From positions 744,001 through 808,000 of the forward strand of contig SGPE01000030.1 in the NCBI GenBank assembly GCA_004208945.1: 64,000 bases of DNA, read 5' to 3'. The stretch comes from Pseudoalteromonas sp. CO133X. Its GTDB lineage: Bacteria > Pseudomonadota > Gammaproteobacteria > Enterobacterales > Alteromonadaceae. Below the pieces are notes generated by a model, which ran no database searches, had not been told where the DNA came from, and was given only the letters and a program-made list of their open reading frames with translations. How positions within the stretch are numbered: position 1 is the first letter of the stretch; each line of letters opens with the position of its first letter. Positions 9,127 to 16,954 of the stretch are shown piece by piece. Made by a program: the position numbers and the translations under genes.

Positions 9127-10599
9127 ATGAGTGTCACAACTCAACTTATCGATAACCAATGGCAAGCAGGCCTTGGTCATGATTTTAGCTCAATCAACCC
9201 AAGTAATGGCGAGGTTGTTTGGCAAGGTAAAACAGCCACGGCTGGGCAAGTCGCTGATGCAATAAAAGCAGCTCGTTGTGCGCAGCTAGGCTGGGCTGAT
9301 ATGGCCCTTGAAGAGCGTATTGTTATTCTTGAAAACTTTGCGGCTCAGCTTAAAGAGCACAGCGAAGAGTTTGCAACGATTATCGCCCGTGAAACAGGTA
9401 AACCACTTTGGGAAACACGTACCGAAGTAGGCGCAATGACGGGTAAGATTGCCATTTCAATTAAAGCTTATCACGAACGTACTGGGACCACAGAAAACCC
9501 AATGCCTGGCGCTAAAGCATTTATTCGTCATAAGCCACATGGTGTTGTTGCGGTGTTTGGTCCTTATAACTTCCCGGGTCACTTACCGAACGGTCATATT
9601 GTGCCTGCTATTTTAGCGGGTAATACAGTTGTATTTAAGCCATCAGAACTAACGCCTCATGTTGCTGAGTTTACCTTAAAGCTTTGGCTAAAAGCAGGCT
9701 TACCAGCCGGTGTCATCAACCTTGTTCAAGGTGAAGTAGACACAGGTATTGCTTTGGCCTCTCATCAAGATATTGATGGCTTATTCTTTACGGGTAGCTC
9801 CAATACAGGTCACCTATTACATAAGCAATTTGCAGGTCACCCAGGTAAAATCTTAGCGCTAGAGATGGGTGGTAATAACCCACTGATCGTAAAAGATGTC
9901 ACAGATGTAAGTGCCGCTGTTCACGACATTATTCAGTCTGGTTTCATTACGTCTGGCCAACGTTGTACGTGTTCTCGTCGTTTATTCATTGAGAACTCGG
10001 CAAATGGCGATGCAATTTTAGAAAAGTTAATTGCTGCAACAAAACACATTAAAGTCGCCGACAGCTTCAGCGAAGATCAACCATTTATGGGTGCAATGAT
10101 CAGCGAAAAAGCAGCCTTAGGTATGGTTGCAGCTCAGCAGCAGTTACTTGATATGGGAGCAACCTCGCTTGTCGAGCTTAAGCATCTTGAACCGGGTACT
10201 GGTTTTGTAAGCCCAGGTATTATTGATGTAACGGCTGTTAAAGACATGCCTGATGAAGAGCACTTTGGTCCGCTTATCAAGGTATACCGTTATACAGATT
10301 TCGATAGTGCGATTAATGAAGCAAATAACACCTCATTTGGTTTATCTGCTGGTTTATTAAGTGATGATAGCGATGACTACCAGCATTTCTTAAAACGTAT
10401 TCGTGCCGGTATCGTTAACTGGAACCGACCAATTACAGGCGCATCAAGCGCCGCACCGTTTGGTGGTATTGGTGCCAGTGGTAACCACAGAGCAAGCGCT
10501 TATTATGCTGCTGACTACTGTGCATACCCTGTTGCTTCTGTTGAAGCCGATAAAGTTAACTTACCACAGACCCTTGCGCCGGGCTTAATTATTGAATAA
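9127..10599 (+). CDS. astD: Succinylglutamate-semialdehyde dehydrogenase
   Basis: This NAD-dependent aldehyde dehydrogenase of 490 residues oxidises N-succinylglutamate semialdehyde to succinylglutamate. The catalytic glutamate is in LALEMGGNNP and the catalytic cysteine in SGQRCTCSRR; FGPYNFPGHLPNGHI is a typical AstD block. It follows astA by 18 bases with AAGGAG upstream. The usual next genes astB (succinylarginine dihydrolase) and astE (succinylglutamate desuccinylase) are not in this window and must lie elsewhere if the pathway is complete. Confidence 0.95.
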   Translation: MSVTTQLIDNQWQAGLGHDFSSINPSNGEVVWQGKTATAGQVADAIKAARCAQLGWADMALEERIVILENFAAQLKEHSEEFATIIARETGKPLWETRTEVGAMTGKIAISIKAYHERTGTTENPMPGAKAFIRHKPHGVVAVFGPYNFPGHLPNGHIVPAILAGNTVVFKPSELTPHVAEFTLKLWLKAGLPAGVINLVQGEVDTGIALASHQDIDGLFFTGSSNTGHLLHKQFAGHPGKILALEMGGNNPLIVKDVTDVSAAVHDIIQSGFITSGQRCTCSRRLFIENSANGDAILEKLIAATKHIKVADSFSEDQPFMGAMISEKAALGMVAAQQQLLDMGATSLVELKHLEPGTGFVSPGIIDVTAVKDMPDEEHFGPLIKVYRYTDFDSAINEANNTSFGLSAGLLSDDSDDYQHFLKRIRAGIVNWNRPITGASSAAPFGGIGASGNHRASAYYAADYCAYPVASVEADKVNLPQTLAPGLIIE

Positions 10600-10639
10600 T
10601 TGTTTGGCGGCCTCGCCGCCTTAATTGAAGGAATTAAAC

Positions 10640-11443
10640 ATGCACACAGATGTAAACGCCCTATTTGAAAACCTATGGGACAACTATTTATCAGTTACGC
10701 CATCAGCGGTTAAAGTACATGAGTTACTTGGCTCTACACAACAAGATGACGTGATTAACGATCACATCGCTCTACGTACTTTTAACCATGAAAAAATTGG
10801 TTTAGAAAAACTAGCTGCGCACTTTTTAGCCGTTGGCTATAAAGAATGCGGCGAGTATCACTTCGAAGCGAAAAAACTATACGCTAAACACTTCGAACAC
10901 TCAGATCCTAAGCAACCTAAAGTTTTCATCTCTGAATTACTTGTTGAGCAATGCTCAGACGAATTACAAGCTATCGTTAACGATATGGTTGAACAGATTG
11001 ACGAAAACGCTGTAACAGCGGATAATTTCCTTTACTCAGGTACGCACTGGCAAGTAAGTTCAGACACTTACAAAAAACTGCTAGCAGAAAGCGAATATGC
11101 AGCATGGATGTCGGCGTGGGGTTACCGTGCTAATCACTTTACCGTGAGCATCAATGAATTGGCTAAATTCGATGATATCGAAAGTGTAAACCAAGCACTT
11201 AAAGATGCGGGTTTTGCGCTAAATACATCGGGTGGTGAAATCAAAGGTTCACCAGAGGTTTTACTTGAGCAATCTTCAACCCTTGCTGATGACAGCGAAG
11301 TTGAATTTAGCGATGGTGTTGTTGCCGTACCGAGTTGTTTTTATGAGTTCGCTCTGCGTTATGCAAAGCCAGATGGCGAGCTATACACAGGTTTTGTTGC
11401 AGCATCAGCAGACAAAATTTTTGAGAGCACCAATGCTCGATAA
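10640..11443 (+). CDS. DUF1338 family non-haem iron dioxygenase/decarboxylase-like protein
   Basis: This protein of 267 residues belongs to DUF1338, whose characterised members (HglS/YdcJ) are iron-dependent 2-oxoadipate dioxygenase/decarboxylases of lysine catabolism. The DHIALRTF motif holds the metal histidine and the substrate-binding arginine; a second histidine in NHFTVSIN and a glutamate in CFYEFALRY complete a plausible His-His-Glu site. It is shorter than HglS (about 460 residues), as in the plant and marine short form. The ATG with AAGGAA upstream is preferred to an earlier TTG. Its place at the end of astCAD suggests a linked step of basic amino acid breakdown, but the substrate here is not known. 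Confidence 0.8.
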   Translation: MHTDVNALFENLWDNYLSVTPSAVKVHELLGSTQQDDVINDHIALRTFNHEKIGLEKLAAHFLAVGYKECGEYHFEAKKLYAKHFEHSDPKQPKVFISELLVEQCSDELQAIVNDMVEQIDENAVTADNFLYSGTHWQVSSDTYKKLLAESEYAAWMSAWGYRANHFTVSINELAKFDDIESVNQALKDAGFALNTSGGEIKGSPEVLLEQSSTLADDSEVEFSDGVVAVPSCFYEFALRYAKPDGELYTGFVAASADKIFESTNAR

Positions 11444-11451
11444 ATAGCACA

Positions 11452-11485
11452 TACCAATTCGCTTAGTGCAATAAGCGAGTTGGTA
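11452..11485. repeat. Stem-loop with 14-base arms between DUF1338 and binding-protein genes
   Basis: TACCAATTCGCTTA and TAAGCGAGTTGGTA pair over 14 positions with one G-T pair around a six-base loop. No T-run follows, so it is not a standard terminator. The arms look like dispersed extragenic palindromes of Alteromonadales, but copy number cannot be judged from this window. Confidence 0.6.
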
Positions 11486-11498
11486 CACAAGGAAATGT

Positions 11499-12329
11499 AT
11501 GAGACTAATTGCGTTTATCGTAATTCTATTTACCCTAAACACAGCAACGGCAACAGAAAAACCCAAGCTTACAATTTGGTCTCATGCATATTTTGCCAGC
11601 GAAGCAGATAAACTCAGTATTAACCTCCACCTTGCTGCTGTCATAAAACCAGCGCTTTCAAAGACGTTTAATATAGATGTTGAATTTACTAATCATGCGC
11701 GCGTAATTAAACACCTATCAAGTAATGAGGCCAGTTGCACCTTTAACGCAATCAAAACCCCTGAACGCGAAGAAAACATGGTGTTTTCCAAAGTCCCCAC
11801 CTATATGCATTTGCAACGTCAACTGTATGCACTTAAAAGTGCGTTGCAACCTAGCTCAGAGCCAATCTCTGTAGCAGAGCTACTCAAAAATAAAGGCAGC
11901 TTCGGTATTATTGGTTCAACCAGCTACCGCGAGCTCGATGAAATTTTTGCAAATAAGCACCACAACGTTGCAGCTATTTACGGCGAAAATGCATTTTTAC
12001 AACTGAGTCGGCTATTACTTAATAAGCGTATTGATTACATTGTTGCATACAAACAAGCACTTGAAGCGCACATACCTGCCCATGAGTTAAACCAACTCAC
12101 ATCAAGACGAATTGCCGAATACCCTGAGTTTATAAACGGCTTTTTTGCATGTAGTAAAACAACCATAGGTTATCGTGCTATTGCACTGATTGATAACTTT
12201 ATGAAAAGTGCAGAAATGGCAGCCTACCTTCAACAATTACATCGTCAGAATAATCACCCAGATGATGCAAAAGCGATGCTTGATATTTACACACAAAGGT
12301 ATGGAATACACTTTAAAAACAGTCACTAA
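11499..12329 (+). CDS. Periplasmic solute-binding-like protein (SBP family 3 type)
   Basis: This 276-residue protein has a signal peptide (about residues 1-19, ending ATATE) and then a type-II periplasmic binding fold similar to amino-acid binding proteins. A motif C-T-F-N-x-x-KTPERE (residues 80-91) and FACSKTTIGY near 225-235 are kept in a second protein of this window (starting at 53860). No permease or ATPase gene is adjacent, so this is probably not a classical ABC importer component; stand-alone members of this group are common in marine gammaproteobacteria. The ligand is unknown. A strong AAGGAA site precedes the ATG. Confidence 0.7.
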   Translation: MRLIAFIVILFTLNTATATEKPKLTIWSHAYFASEADKLSINLHLAAVIKPALSKTFNIDVEFTNHARVIKHLSSNEASCTFNAIKTPEREENMVFSKVPTYMHLQRQLYALKSALQPSSEPISVAELLKNKGSFGIIGSTSYRELDEIFANKHHNVAAIYGENAFLQLSRLLLNKRIDYIVAYKQALEAHIPAHELNQLTSRRIAEYPEFINGFFACSKTTIGYRAIALIDNFMKSAEMAAYLQQLHRQNNHPDDAKAMLDIYTQRYGIHFKNSH

Positions 12330-12381
12330 TCACACACCTTAAACTGAATAAAAATAAACCAAAAAAATTTTAAAATAATGC

Positions 12382-12410
12382 TTGCGCAAATAAAAAAGCA
12401 GATCTATTAT
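12382..12410 (+). promoter_or_regulatory. Candidate sigma-70 promoter for ornithine decarboxylase
   Basis: TTGCGC and TATTAT are spaced by 17 bases. The -10 matches consensus at five of six positions, the -35 at only three. It would give an untranslated leader of roughly 175 bases before the decarboxylase ATG. Confidence 0.4.
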
Positions 12411-12483
12411 CTCGCCGCTTCTTGATGATAGCCAATCCGAGTACATTACAAATCTAGTTTGTAGCAAGGCGATAGAGCAACTA

Positions 12484-12559
12484 TCCAAGAGTGTATTTGA
12501 TTGCACAGAACGTACTGTGCGCTTAATAACACTCAACTGACTTGGACTTCCATTTTTTT
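12484..12559 (+). promoter_or_regulatory. Structured leader upstream of ornithine decarboxylase, possible attenuator
   Basis: TCCAA (12484-12488) can pair with TTGGA (12542-12546), and GAGTGT (12489-12494) with ACACTC (12529-12534), enclosing a smaller GCACAG/CTGTGC hairpin. A run of seven Ts at 12553-12559 follows. The T-run starts six bases after the stem, further than in a standard terminator, so attenuation is only a possibility. Confidence 0.35.
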
Positions 12560-12590
12560 CCGAGCAGTTGCTTAATTGCCGGAGAGTAAA

Positions 12591-13808
12591 ATGGCTATTT
12601 CAACACTTACACAAGACTTAACAATCAAAGTACCTGCAGCGTCGGTTGCTGCAAACGAGTCTACTGCAAAACTATCAAATCAATTTATTGAGCAACTTGT
12701 TGCACAACATGGTGCGCCATTAATGGTGCTAGATTGTGAATCCGTACGCCACCAGTACCGTGCATTAAGTCGTGCTTTACCAGGCGTTGTTTTACACTTT
12801 GCATTAAAGCCACTTCCTCATGCAGCAGTTGTTCGCACGCTTTTAGAAGAAGGTGCCAGCTTTGATTTAGCAACCAGCGGTGAAGTTGACTTAGTCGCCA
12901 GCCAAGGCGTACCAAGTGATCGTACGATTCACACGCACCCAATCAAACGTGATCGTGATATTCGTGATGCCCTTGAATACGGTTGTAATGTGTTTGTGGT
13001 TGATAATATCAATGAATTAGAAAAGTTCATTGCATACAAAGACCAGGTTGAGTTACTTGTTCGCTTAAGTTTTCGTAATACGGAAGCATTCGCTGATTTA
13101 TCGAAAAAATTTGGCTGTAGCCCTGCAATGGCTATTGAGATCATTACTTACGCGCAACAACTAGGTATTCGTATTAAAGGCTTGTCGTTCCATGTTGGCT
13201 CACAAACAGCGAGCCCAGCTAAATATGTAACAGCAATTGCTGCATGTAACCAAGTGATTAACGACGTAGCTGCATTGGGACTACCTGCACTTAGTACGCT
13301 TGATATCGGCGGTGGTTTCCCAGTGCCGTACAACAAAGACGTGCTGCCAATTGAGGAATTTTGTGCGCCGATTAATGATGCTTTAGCACAGTTACCAGAG
13401 ACAGTTCGCGTCATTGCTGAACCAGGTCGCTTTATTGTTGCCAGTGCTGTAACCAGTGTTGCATCGGTGATGGGTCAAGCTGTACGTGAAGGTAAACCTT
13501 GGTACTACTTAGATGATGGTATTTATGGCTCATTCAGTGGTTTAATGTTTGATGAAGCCGCATACCCTATCGACTCGTTAAAGCAATCAAACGAGCGTGT
13601 AGAATCAGTATTAGCAGGCCCAACTTGTGACAGTATCGATGTGGTGAGTGAGTCAATCATGTTGCCAAAATTAAACAATGGCGATTTAATCATCAGTCGT
13701 ATGATGGGTGCTTACACACTCGCAACCGCAACAGATTTTAACTTTTTCAAACGTGCAGAAGTTATCGTACTGAATGATGTGGTGCAGGTTGATGCACTCA
13801 CTGGTTAA
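12591..13808 (+). CDS. Ornithine decarboxylase-type PLP enzyme (fold III)
   Basis: This 405-residue enzyme belongs to the alanine-racemase-fold decarboxylases. The PLP lysine is in FALKPLPH, the HVGSQ and GGGFP motifs bind PLP, EPGRF is present, and GPTCDSIDVV carries the active-site cysteine at the dimer interface typical of ornithine and lysine decarboxylases. The family makes putrescine (or cadaverine). The gene lies downstream of arginine catabolism genes, which fits ornithine as substrate, although the exact specificity (ornithine, lysine or both) cannot be read from sequence. GGAG six to seven bases before the ATG decides the start over an in-frame TTG upstream. Confidence 0.85.
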   Translation: MAISTLTQDLTIKVPAASVAANESTAKLSNQFIEQLVAQHGAPLMVLDCESVRHQYRALSRALPGVVLHFALKPLPHAAVVRTLLEEGASFDLATSGEVDLVASQGVPSDRTIHTHPIKRDRDIRDALEYGCNVFVVDNINELEKFIAYKDQVELLVRLSFRNTEAFADLSKKFGCSPAMAIEIITYAQQLGIRIKGLSFHVGSQTASPAKYVTAIAACNQVINDVAALGLPALSTLDIGGGFPVPYNKDVLPIEEFCAPINDALAQLPETVRVIAEPGRFIVASAVTSVASVMGQAVREGKPWYYLDDGIYGSFSGLMFDEAAYPIDSLKQSNERVESVLAGPTCDSIDVVSESIMLPKLNNGDLIISRMMGAYTLATATDFNFFKRAEVIVLNDVVQVDALTG

Positions 13809-13821
13809 CAATTTCCTCGAC

Positions 13822-13849
13822 TAAAAGCATGTAAGGCAACATGCTTTTA
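13822..13849. repeat. Perfect 11-base stem-loop downstream of ornithine decarboxylase
   Basis: TAAAAGCATGT and ACATGCTTTTA pair perfectly around a six-base loop, about 14 bases after the stop codon. It is followed by a second, stronger terminator, so the two act in tandem or this one stabilises the transcript end. Confidence 0.7.
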
Positions 13850-13855
13850 CATTAC

Positions 13856-13889
13856 AAAACGCAGCTGCTCATTCCAGCTGCGTTTTTTT
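13856..13889. terminator. Bidirectional rho-independent terminator
   Basis: AAAACGCAGCTG and CAGCTGCGTTTT form a 12-base stem with a seven-base loop and a run of seven Ts, with As on the other side. It separates the convergent decarboxylase and DUF1704 genes and can serve both. Confidence 0.88.
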
Positions 13890-13893
13890 ATAT

Positions 13894-15174
13894 TTAGATA
13901 AACAATGGTTTGTAATCGTTTTCTAATTGCTCAAACGACAAGTTGCCAATGAAACGGCCAAAGCTTAGCCAGGTTGCTAGGCCGCGTAAGTCTTTAAAGT
14001 GTGGCGGAATAAATTTAGGGTCTTCAATCACACCTAAGTCATGCAATTGCGATATCAATCTGAAATCATCAATTGAGATTTTACCGACCAATAGCAAGTG
14101 CAATTGATCAATTCGACCTAACTGAATGGCAACTCGTATAAGGTTATACACCAATACGAAACCTTTGATATAAGCGATATCTTTGGTAAAAGGTAAGCCT
14201 GTTGCTGTACTGCCTCTAAACACCCGCTGAGTAAGTGTATAACTATCGTCTTTACTCAAACCTTGTGCTACATAGTCACGATAAATATCAACAAACTCAG
14301 CACCATCAATAACCTTGGTAATTCCTTGAATACGGTTAACTAATTTTGCTAAACGTCGAGGCGTCGACTTTAAGGTAATAATTTCGGTCAATACCGCAAG
14401 GCCTTCTTGGGTCACTGTAGAGCTCGGTGTGCCTTTACTTAAACAAGTTAAATAAGGCTGCGCAAGACCGTTTTGGGTCGTACCAACATGGATCCAGCCT
14501 TCATGCACCTCAAGAATATCTAGCTCTCTTTGAGAGAATTTAACATCTTGATTAAGTTTAATATTATTTGCACCCGCTGCAGCGTCACTAACAATACCGT
14601 CGCTCAGAATGACCTCAACATCGATACCCGGCATCGTTTGAGACACTTGTGATGCCAAAATTTTAACTGCATCTTCTGCATCAATATTTTTGGGATCATC
14701 AGGTAAAATATCTGCATCAAGCATACTCTTTAGCGGCTGCTCAAGCATGGTGGCAAGCTCGGCAAGTGAAGGCTCTCCAGCATGAAATAAATCCTTTGGA
14801 TGACCAAATAGCTCAACAGACAAATCATGAAATTCAGGCGTGCCACGATACTCAATCATACTAAGTACAGTTTTATATTCAGTACACATCTTGCTCATGT
14901 ATTGGGCAATCGGATTGAGTTGCCCTAACTGGCTGATGATATCGCGATTTAAATCAGAGAACGCACGACGTAACTCACTTGGTACAAAACCAAGATCACG
15001 TTGCTGGTAATAGGCTTGATCAACCGTTGGGTTTTTCTGGCATTTGTGCTTAAAAAACTCTTCTTTGATTTGTTTATCCCAATTGATCGCATCAAGAATA
15101 CGAATGGGTGTTTGCAGTGCGATTAATCGGTCAGATAACTCGCGTGTTTTTGCTAATAATGCCTTATCTATCAT
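13894..15174 (-). CDS. DUF1704 (MATCAP-type) putative metallocarboxypeptidase
   Basis: The 426-residue protein contains HEGWIHVGT, an HExxxH zinc motif, followed about 36 residues later by TQEGLAVLTE, the QEGLA motif that supplies the third ligand region. This pattern defines DUF1704, whose human members MATCAP1/2 (KIAA0895L/KIAA0895) are tubulin detyrosinases. Bacterial members are often called flavohaemoglobin expression-modulating QEGLA proteins. The biological substrate in bacteria is unknown; a C-terminal peptide trimming activity is an inference from the fold. It is probably a single-gene unit. Confidence 0.85.
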   Translation of the reverse strand: MIDKALLAKTRELSDRLIALQTPIRILDAINWDKQIKEEFFKHKCQKNPTVDQAYYQQRDLGFVPSELRRAFSDLNRDIISQLGQLNPIAQYMSKMCTEYKTVLSMIEYRGTPEFHDLSVELFGHPKDLFHAGEPSLAELATMLEQPLKSMLDADILPDDPKNIDAEDAVKILASQVSQTMPGIDVEVILSDGIVSDAAAGANNIKLNQDVKFSQRELDILEVHEGWIHVGTTQNGLAQPYLTCLSKGTPSSTVTQEGLAVLTEIITLKSTPRRLAKLVNRIQGITKVIDGAEFVDIYRDYVAQGLSKDDSYTLTQRVFRGSTATGLPFTKDIAYIKGFVLVYNLIRVAIQLGRIDQLHLLLVGKISIDDFRLISQLHDLGVIEDPKFIPPHFKDLRGLATWLSFGRFIGNLSFEQLENDYKPLFI

Positions 15175-15253
15175 GCTCTAGGCTCACTGTGTAATGAGCC
15201 TAGAGCATAGGCTAAATTTGTATAATTACAAAGCTAAATTAATCGGTTTTTAG

Positions 15254-16120
15254 CTAAAATTTAGCCTGTGTAGTGGCTAACTTTCCATCGTTGTAGATAA
15301 GTAAAGTTGGTACCGAATTAATGCCATTTTCGAGAAATAAATCGTTACCATAATCGATTGAAACCGGCATACTTGCAGAGAATTTATCAACATATTCTTG
15401 CACTGCACTTTGATCGGTCCATAGCTGGCTCACTTTAACCTCTACATCAATCCCTTGCTCTGCCAACTTATTAACATGTTGCTGCGCTAATACACACTGC
15501 TTTGCCATGGCAGGGCGAGTGTCGGCTAAGTACCAGTCGCACCACGTTGCGGTAAATAGTACTGCTTTTTTGCCTTTTTTTGGAATAGTCAATGGAGTCG
15601 CTTGGCCTTGTTTTTCGCTAAGCAGTCGTGCTTTTTCAACTTTGCCATTGTGTGATAACAAACGTAATGTGTTATCAAGCGATTTATCGGCTTCGTGGCC
15701 TTGAAAAATCACTTTCTCATCGCTATCAATTAACACATGAAAAGGGGTGCCCATAAACTCATAATGTTTCGCAACTTGGCCTGTGTGATCGGTAAATAGA
15801 GGCATGCTAAGTGAAAAACGTTCTTTAACCTTAGCAACAGCGTGTGCATCATCATTGAGGTCAATATTAATAGCTACAAATTGAATTTTATCGCCATATT
15901 GCTCATAAGCATGCTGAAAATGCGGCATCTGCTCCATACATGGCTTGCACCACGTAGCCCAAAACTTTAAGTAAACTGGTTTTTTGCCTAAGTAACTGCC
16001 AAGTTTAACAATTTGCCCTGCTTCATTTTCTAAAACAAGGGGGGTTGTATTCGCCGATATTCTTTGGCTTAAAAGTAACAAGCCTGTTAGCAGTACCAAA
16101 GGAAAAAACTTATATTTCAT
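15254..16120 (-). CDS. TlpA-like protein with two thioredoxin domains, the second lacking CxxC
   Basis: This 288-residue exported protein has a signal peptide (about residues 1-23). The first thioredoxin domain (about 25-155) has the standard FWATWCKPC active site and the cis-proline in GTPFHV. The second (about 175-285) begins FTATWCDWYL, where the second cysteine is replaced, while a cis-proline motif (SVPTLLIY) is kept. The first domain probably reduces disulfides in the periplasm or on the inner membrane face; the second may only bind a partner. No cytochrome maturation genes are adjacent. The two-domain arrangement with a degenerate second site is unusual. Confidence 0.85.
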   Translation of the reverse strand: MKYKFFPLVLLTGLLLLSQRISANTTPLVLENEAGQIVKLGSYLGKKPVYLKFWATWCKPCMEQMPHFQHAYEQYGDKIQFVAINIDLNDDAHAVAKVKERFSLSMPLFTDHTGQVAKHYEFMGTPFHVLIDSDEKVIFQGHEADKSLDNTLRLLSHNGKVEKARLLSEKQGQATPLTIPKKGKKAVLFTATWCDWYLADTRPAMAKQCVLAQQHVNKLAEQGIDVEVKVSQLWTDQSAVQEYVDKFSASMPVSIDYGNDLFLENGINSVPTLLIYNDGKLATTQAKF

Positions 16121-16309
16121 TGTGCGATCCTCAAATAAAACTTAGCTTAAGCGTAAGGTAAGCCAAAAGATTGTAAATTTTCGACATCAGCCATGCTAAT
16201 GTCATTTTAATGATTTATCGCAAAGTGAAGCTTATTAATACTCAAAACATTAAGAATAGCACTAAACTTTTTATAGATAGTAAACGTATTACATCAAAAA
16301 GGAGTCATC

Positions 16310-16570
16310 ATGAAAAACGAGTTAGACGGTAAATTAATTCTTTCTGTGTATGAGAAAATTATTCAACACGGTGAAGATCACGAAGACGGTAAACTCTACG
16401 AAGGTATTTGCGCTTTTTCAGATATTGATGGTTATACAGTATATCTAAAAGGCAGCGGTGTATTACTACGCTTTGGTTTTCACAATACCTATCACCTTGA
16501 CTATCAACACGAAAAAAACAAAGAAGACTTTTTAAAGAAAGTGCTTTATATCGCAGAAAAGGAACTCTAA
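16310..16570 (+). CDS. Small conserved protein resembling DUF3081
   Basis: This 86-residue soluble protein has no signal or membrane segment. Its start LDGKLILSVYEKI, the middle GICAFSDIDGYTVYL and the VLLRFGFHNTYH segment resemble a family of small gammaproteobacterial proteins (DUF3081). Function is unknown. AAAAAGGAG lies upstream of the ATG. The next small gene follows after seven bases, so the pair is probably co-transcribed. Confidence 0.65.
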   Translation: MKNELDGKLILSVYEKIIQHGEDHEDGKLYEGICAFSDIDGYTVYLKGSGVLLRFGFHNTYHLDYQHEKNKEDFLKKVLYIAEKEL

Positions 16571-16577
16571 ATACATA

Positions 16578-16874
16578 ATGAAACGACGGGTAAAAGCTGA
16601 GTCAAAACAACAGGCTGTATTTATCAATGAGGTTATTAATGAACTTAAATCTAACCCAGATAAGTTAGATATCATACGCGATAATCTGAGTTACTATCGC
16701 GAGCAACAGTTTCTTAAGCGTGGTTTTCTGCTGGCAATAGAGCGCTTTGATTGGGTGTTTGAAGCAAGCAATGATGTAGAGCAAATTTGCGCGCAAATTC
16801 TAGCTGATGATTATATTGGTAAACGTTTGCGCCGCTATCCCTTGCTGTACAAGGGTGTCATTGAGCGTACCTAG
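16578..16874 (+). CDS. Small hypothetical protein
   Basis: I do not recognise this 98-residue protein. It is charged, mostly predicted helical and without a signal or transmembrane segment. It starts seven bases after the previous small gene, which supports translation as part of a two-gene unit. Its C-terminal part is basic (KRLRRYPLLYKG), which might suggest nucleic-acid or membrane-surface contact, but nothing stronger can be said. Confidence 0.55.
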   Translation: MKRRVKAESKQQAVFINEVINELKSNPDKLDIIRDNLSYYREQQFLKRGFLLAIERFDWVFEASNDVEQICAQILADDYIGKRLRRYPLLYKGVIERT

Positions 16875-16954
16875 AACGATTCCCACCGCTAAAACATGAT
16901 CTGTCCTGCAAAAAATGCTAGGTTAGCGCCATTTTGAAAATACGAGAACTGGAC

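Noticed and set aside
12378..12425. Possible 15-codon leader peptide before ornithine decarboxylase
   Set aside because: The proposed promoter lies within it, so it would not be transcribed, and it has no ribosome site.
12339..12536. Minus-strand frame upstream of ornithine decarboxylase
   Set aside because: No ribosome site, low-complexity start, and it overlaps the promoter and structured leader of the decarboxylase.
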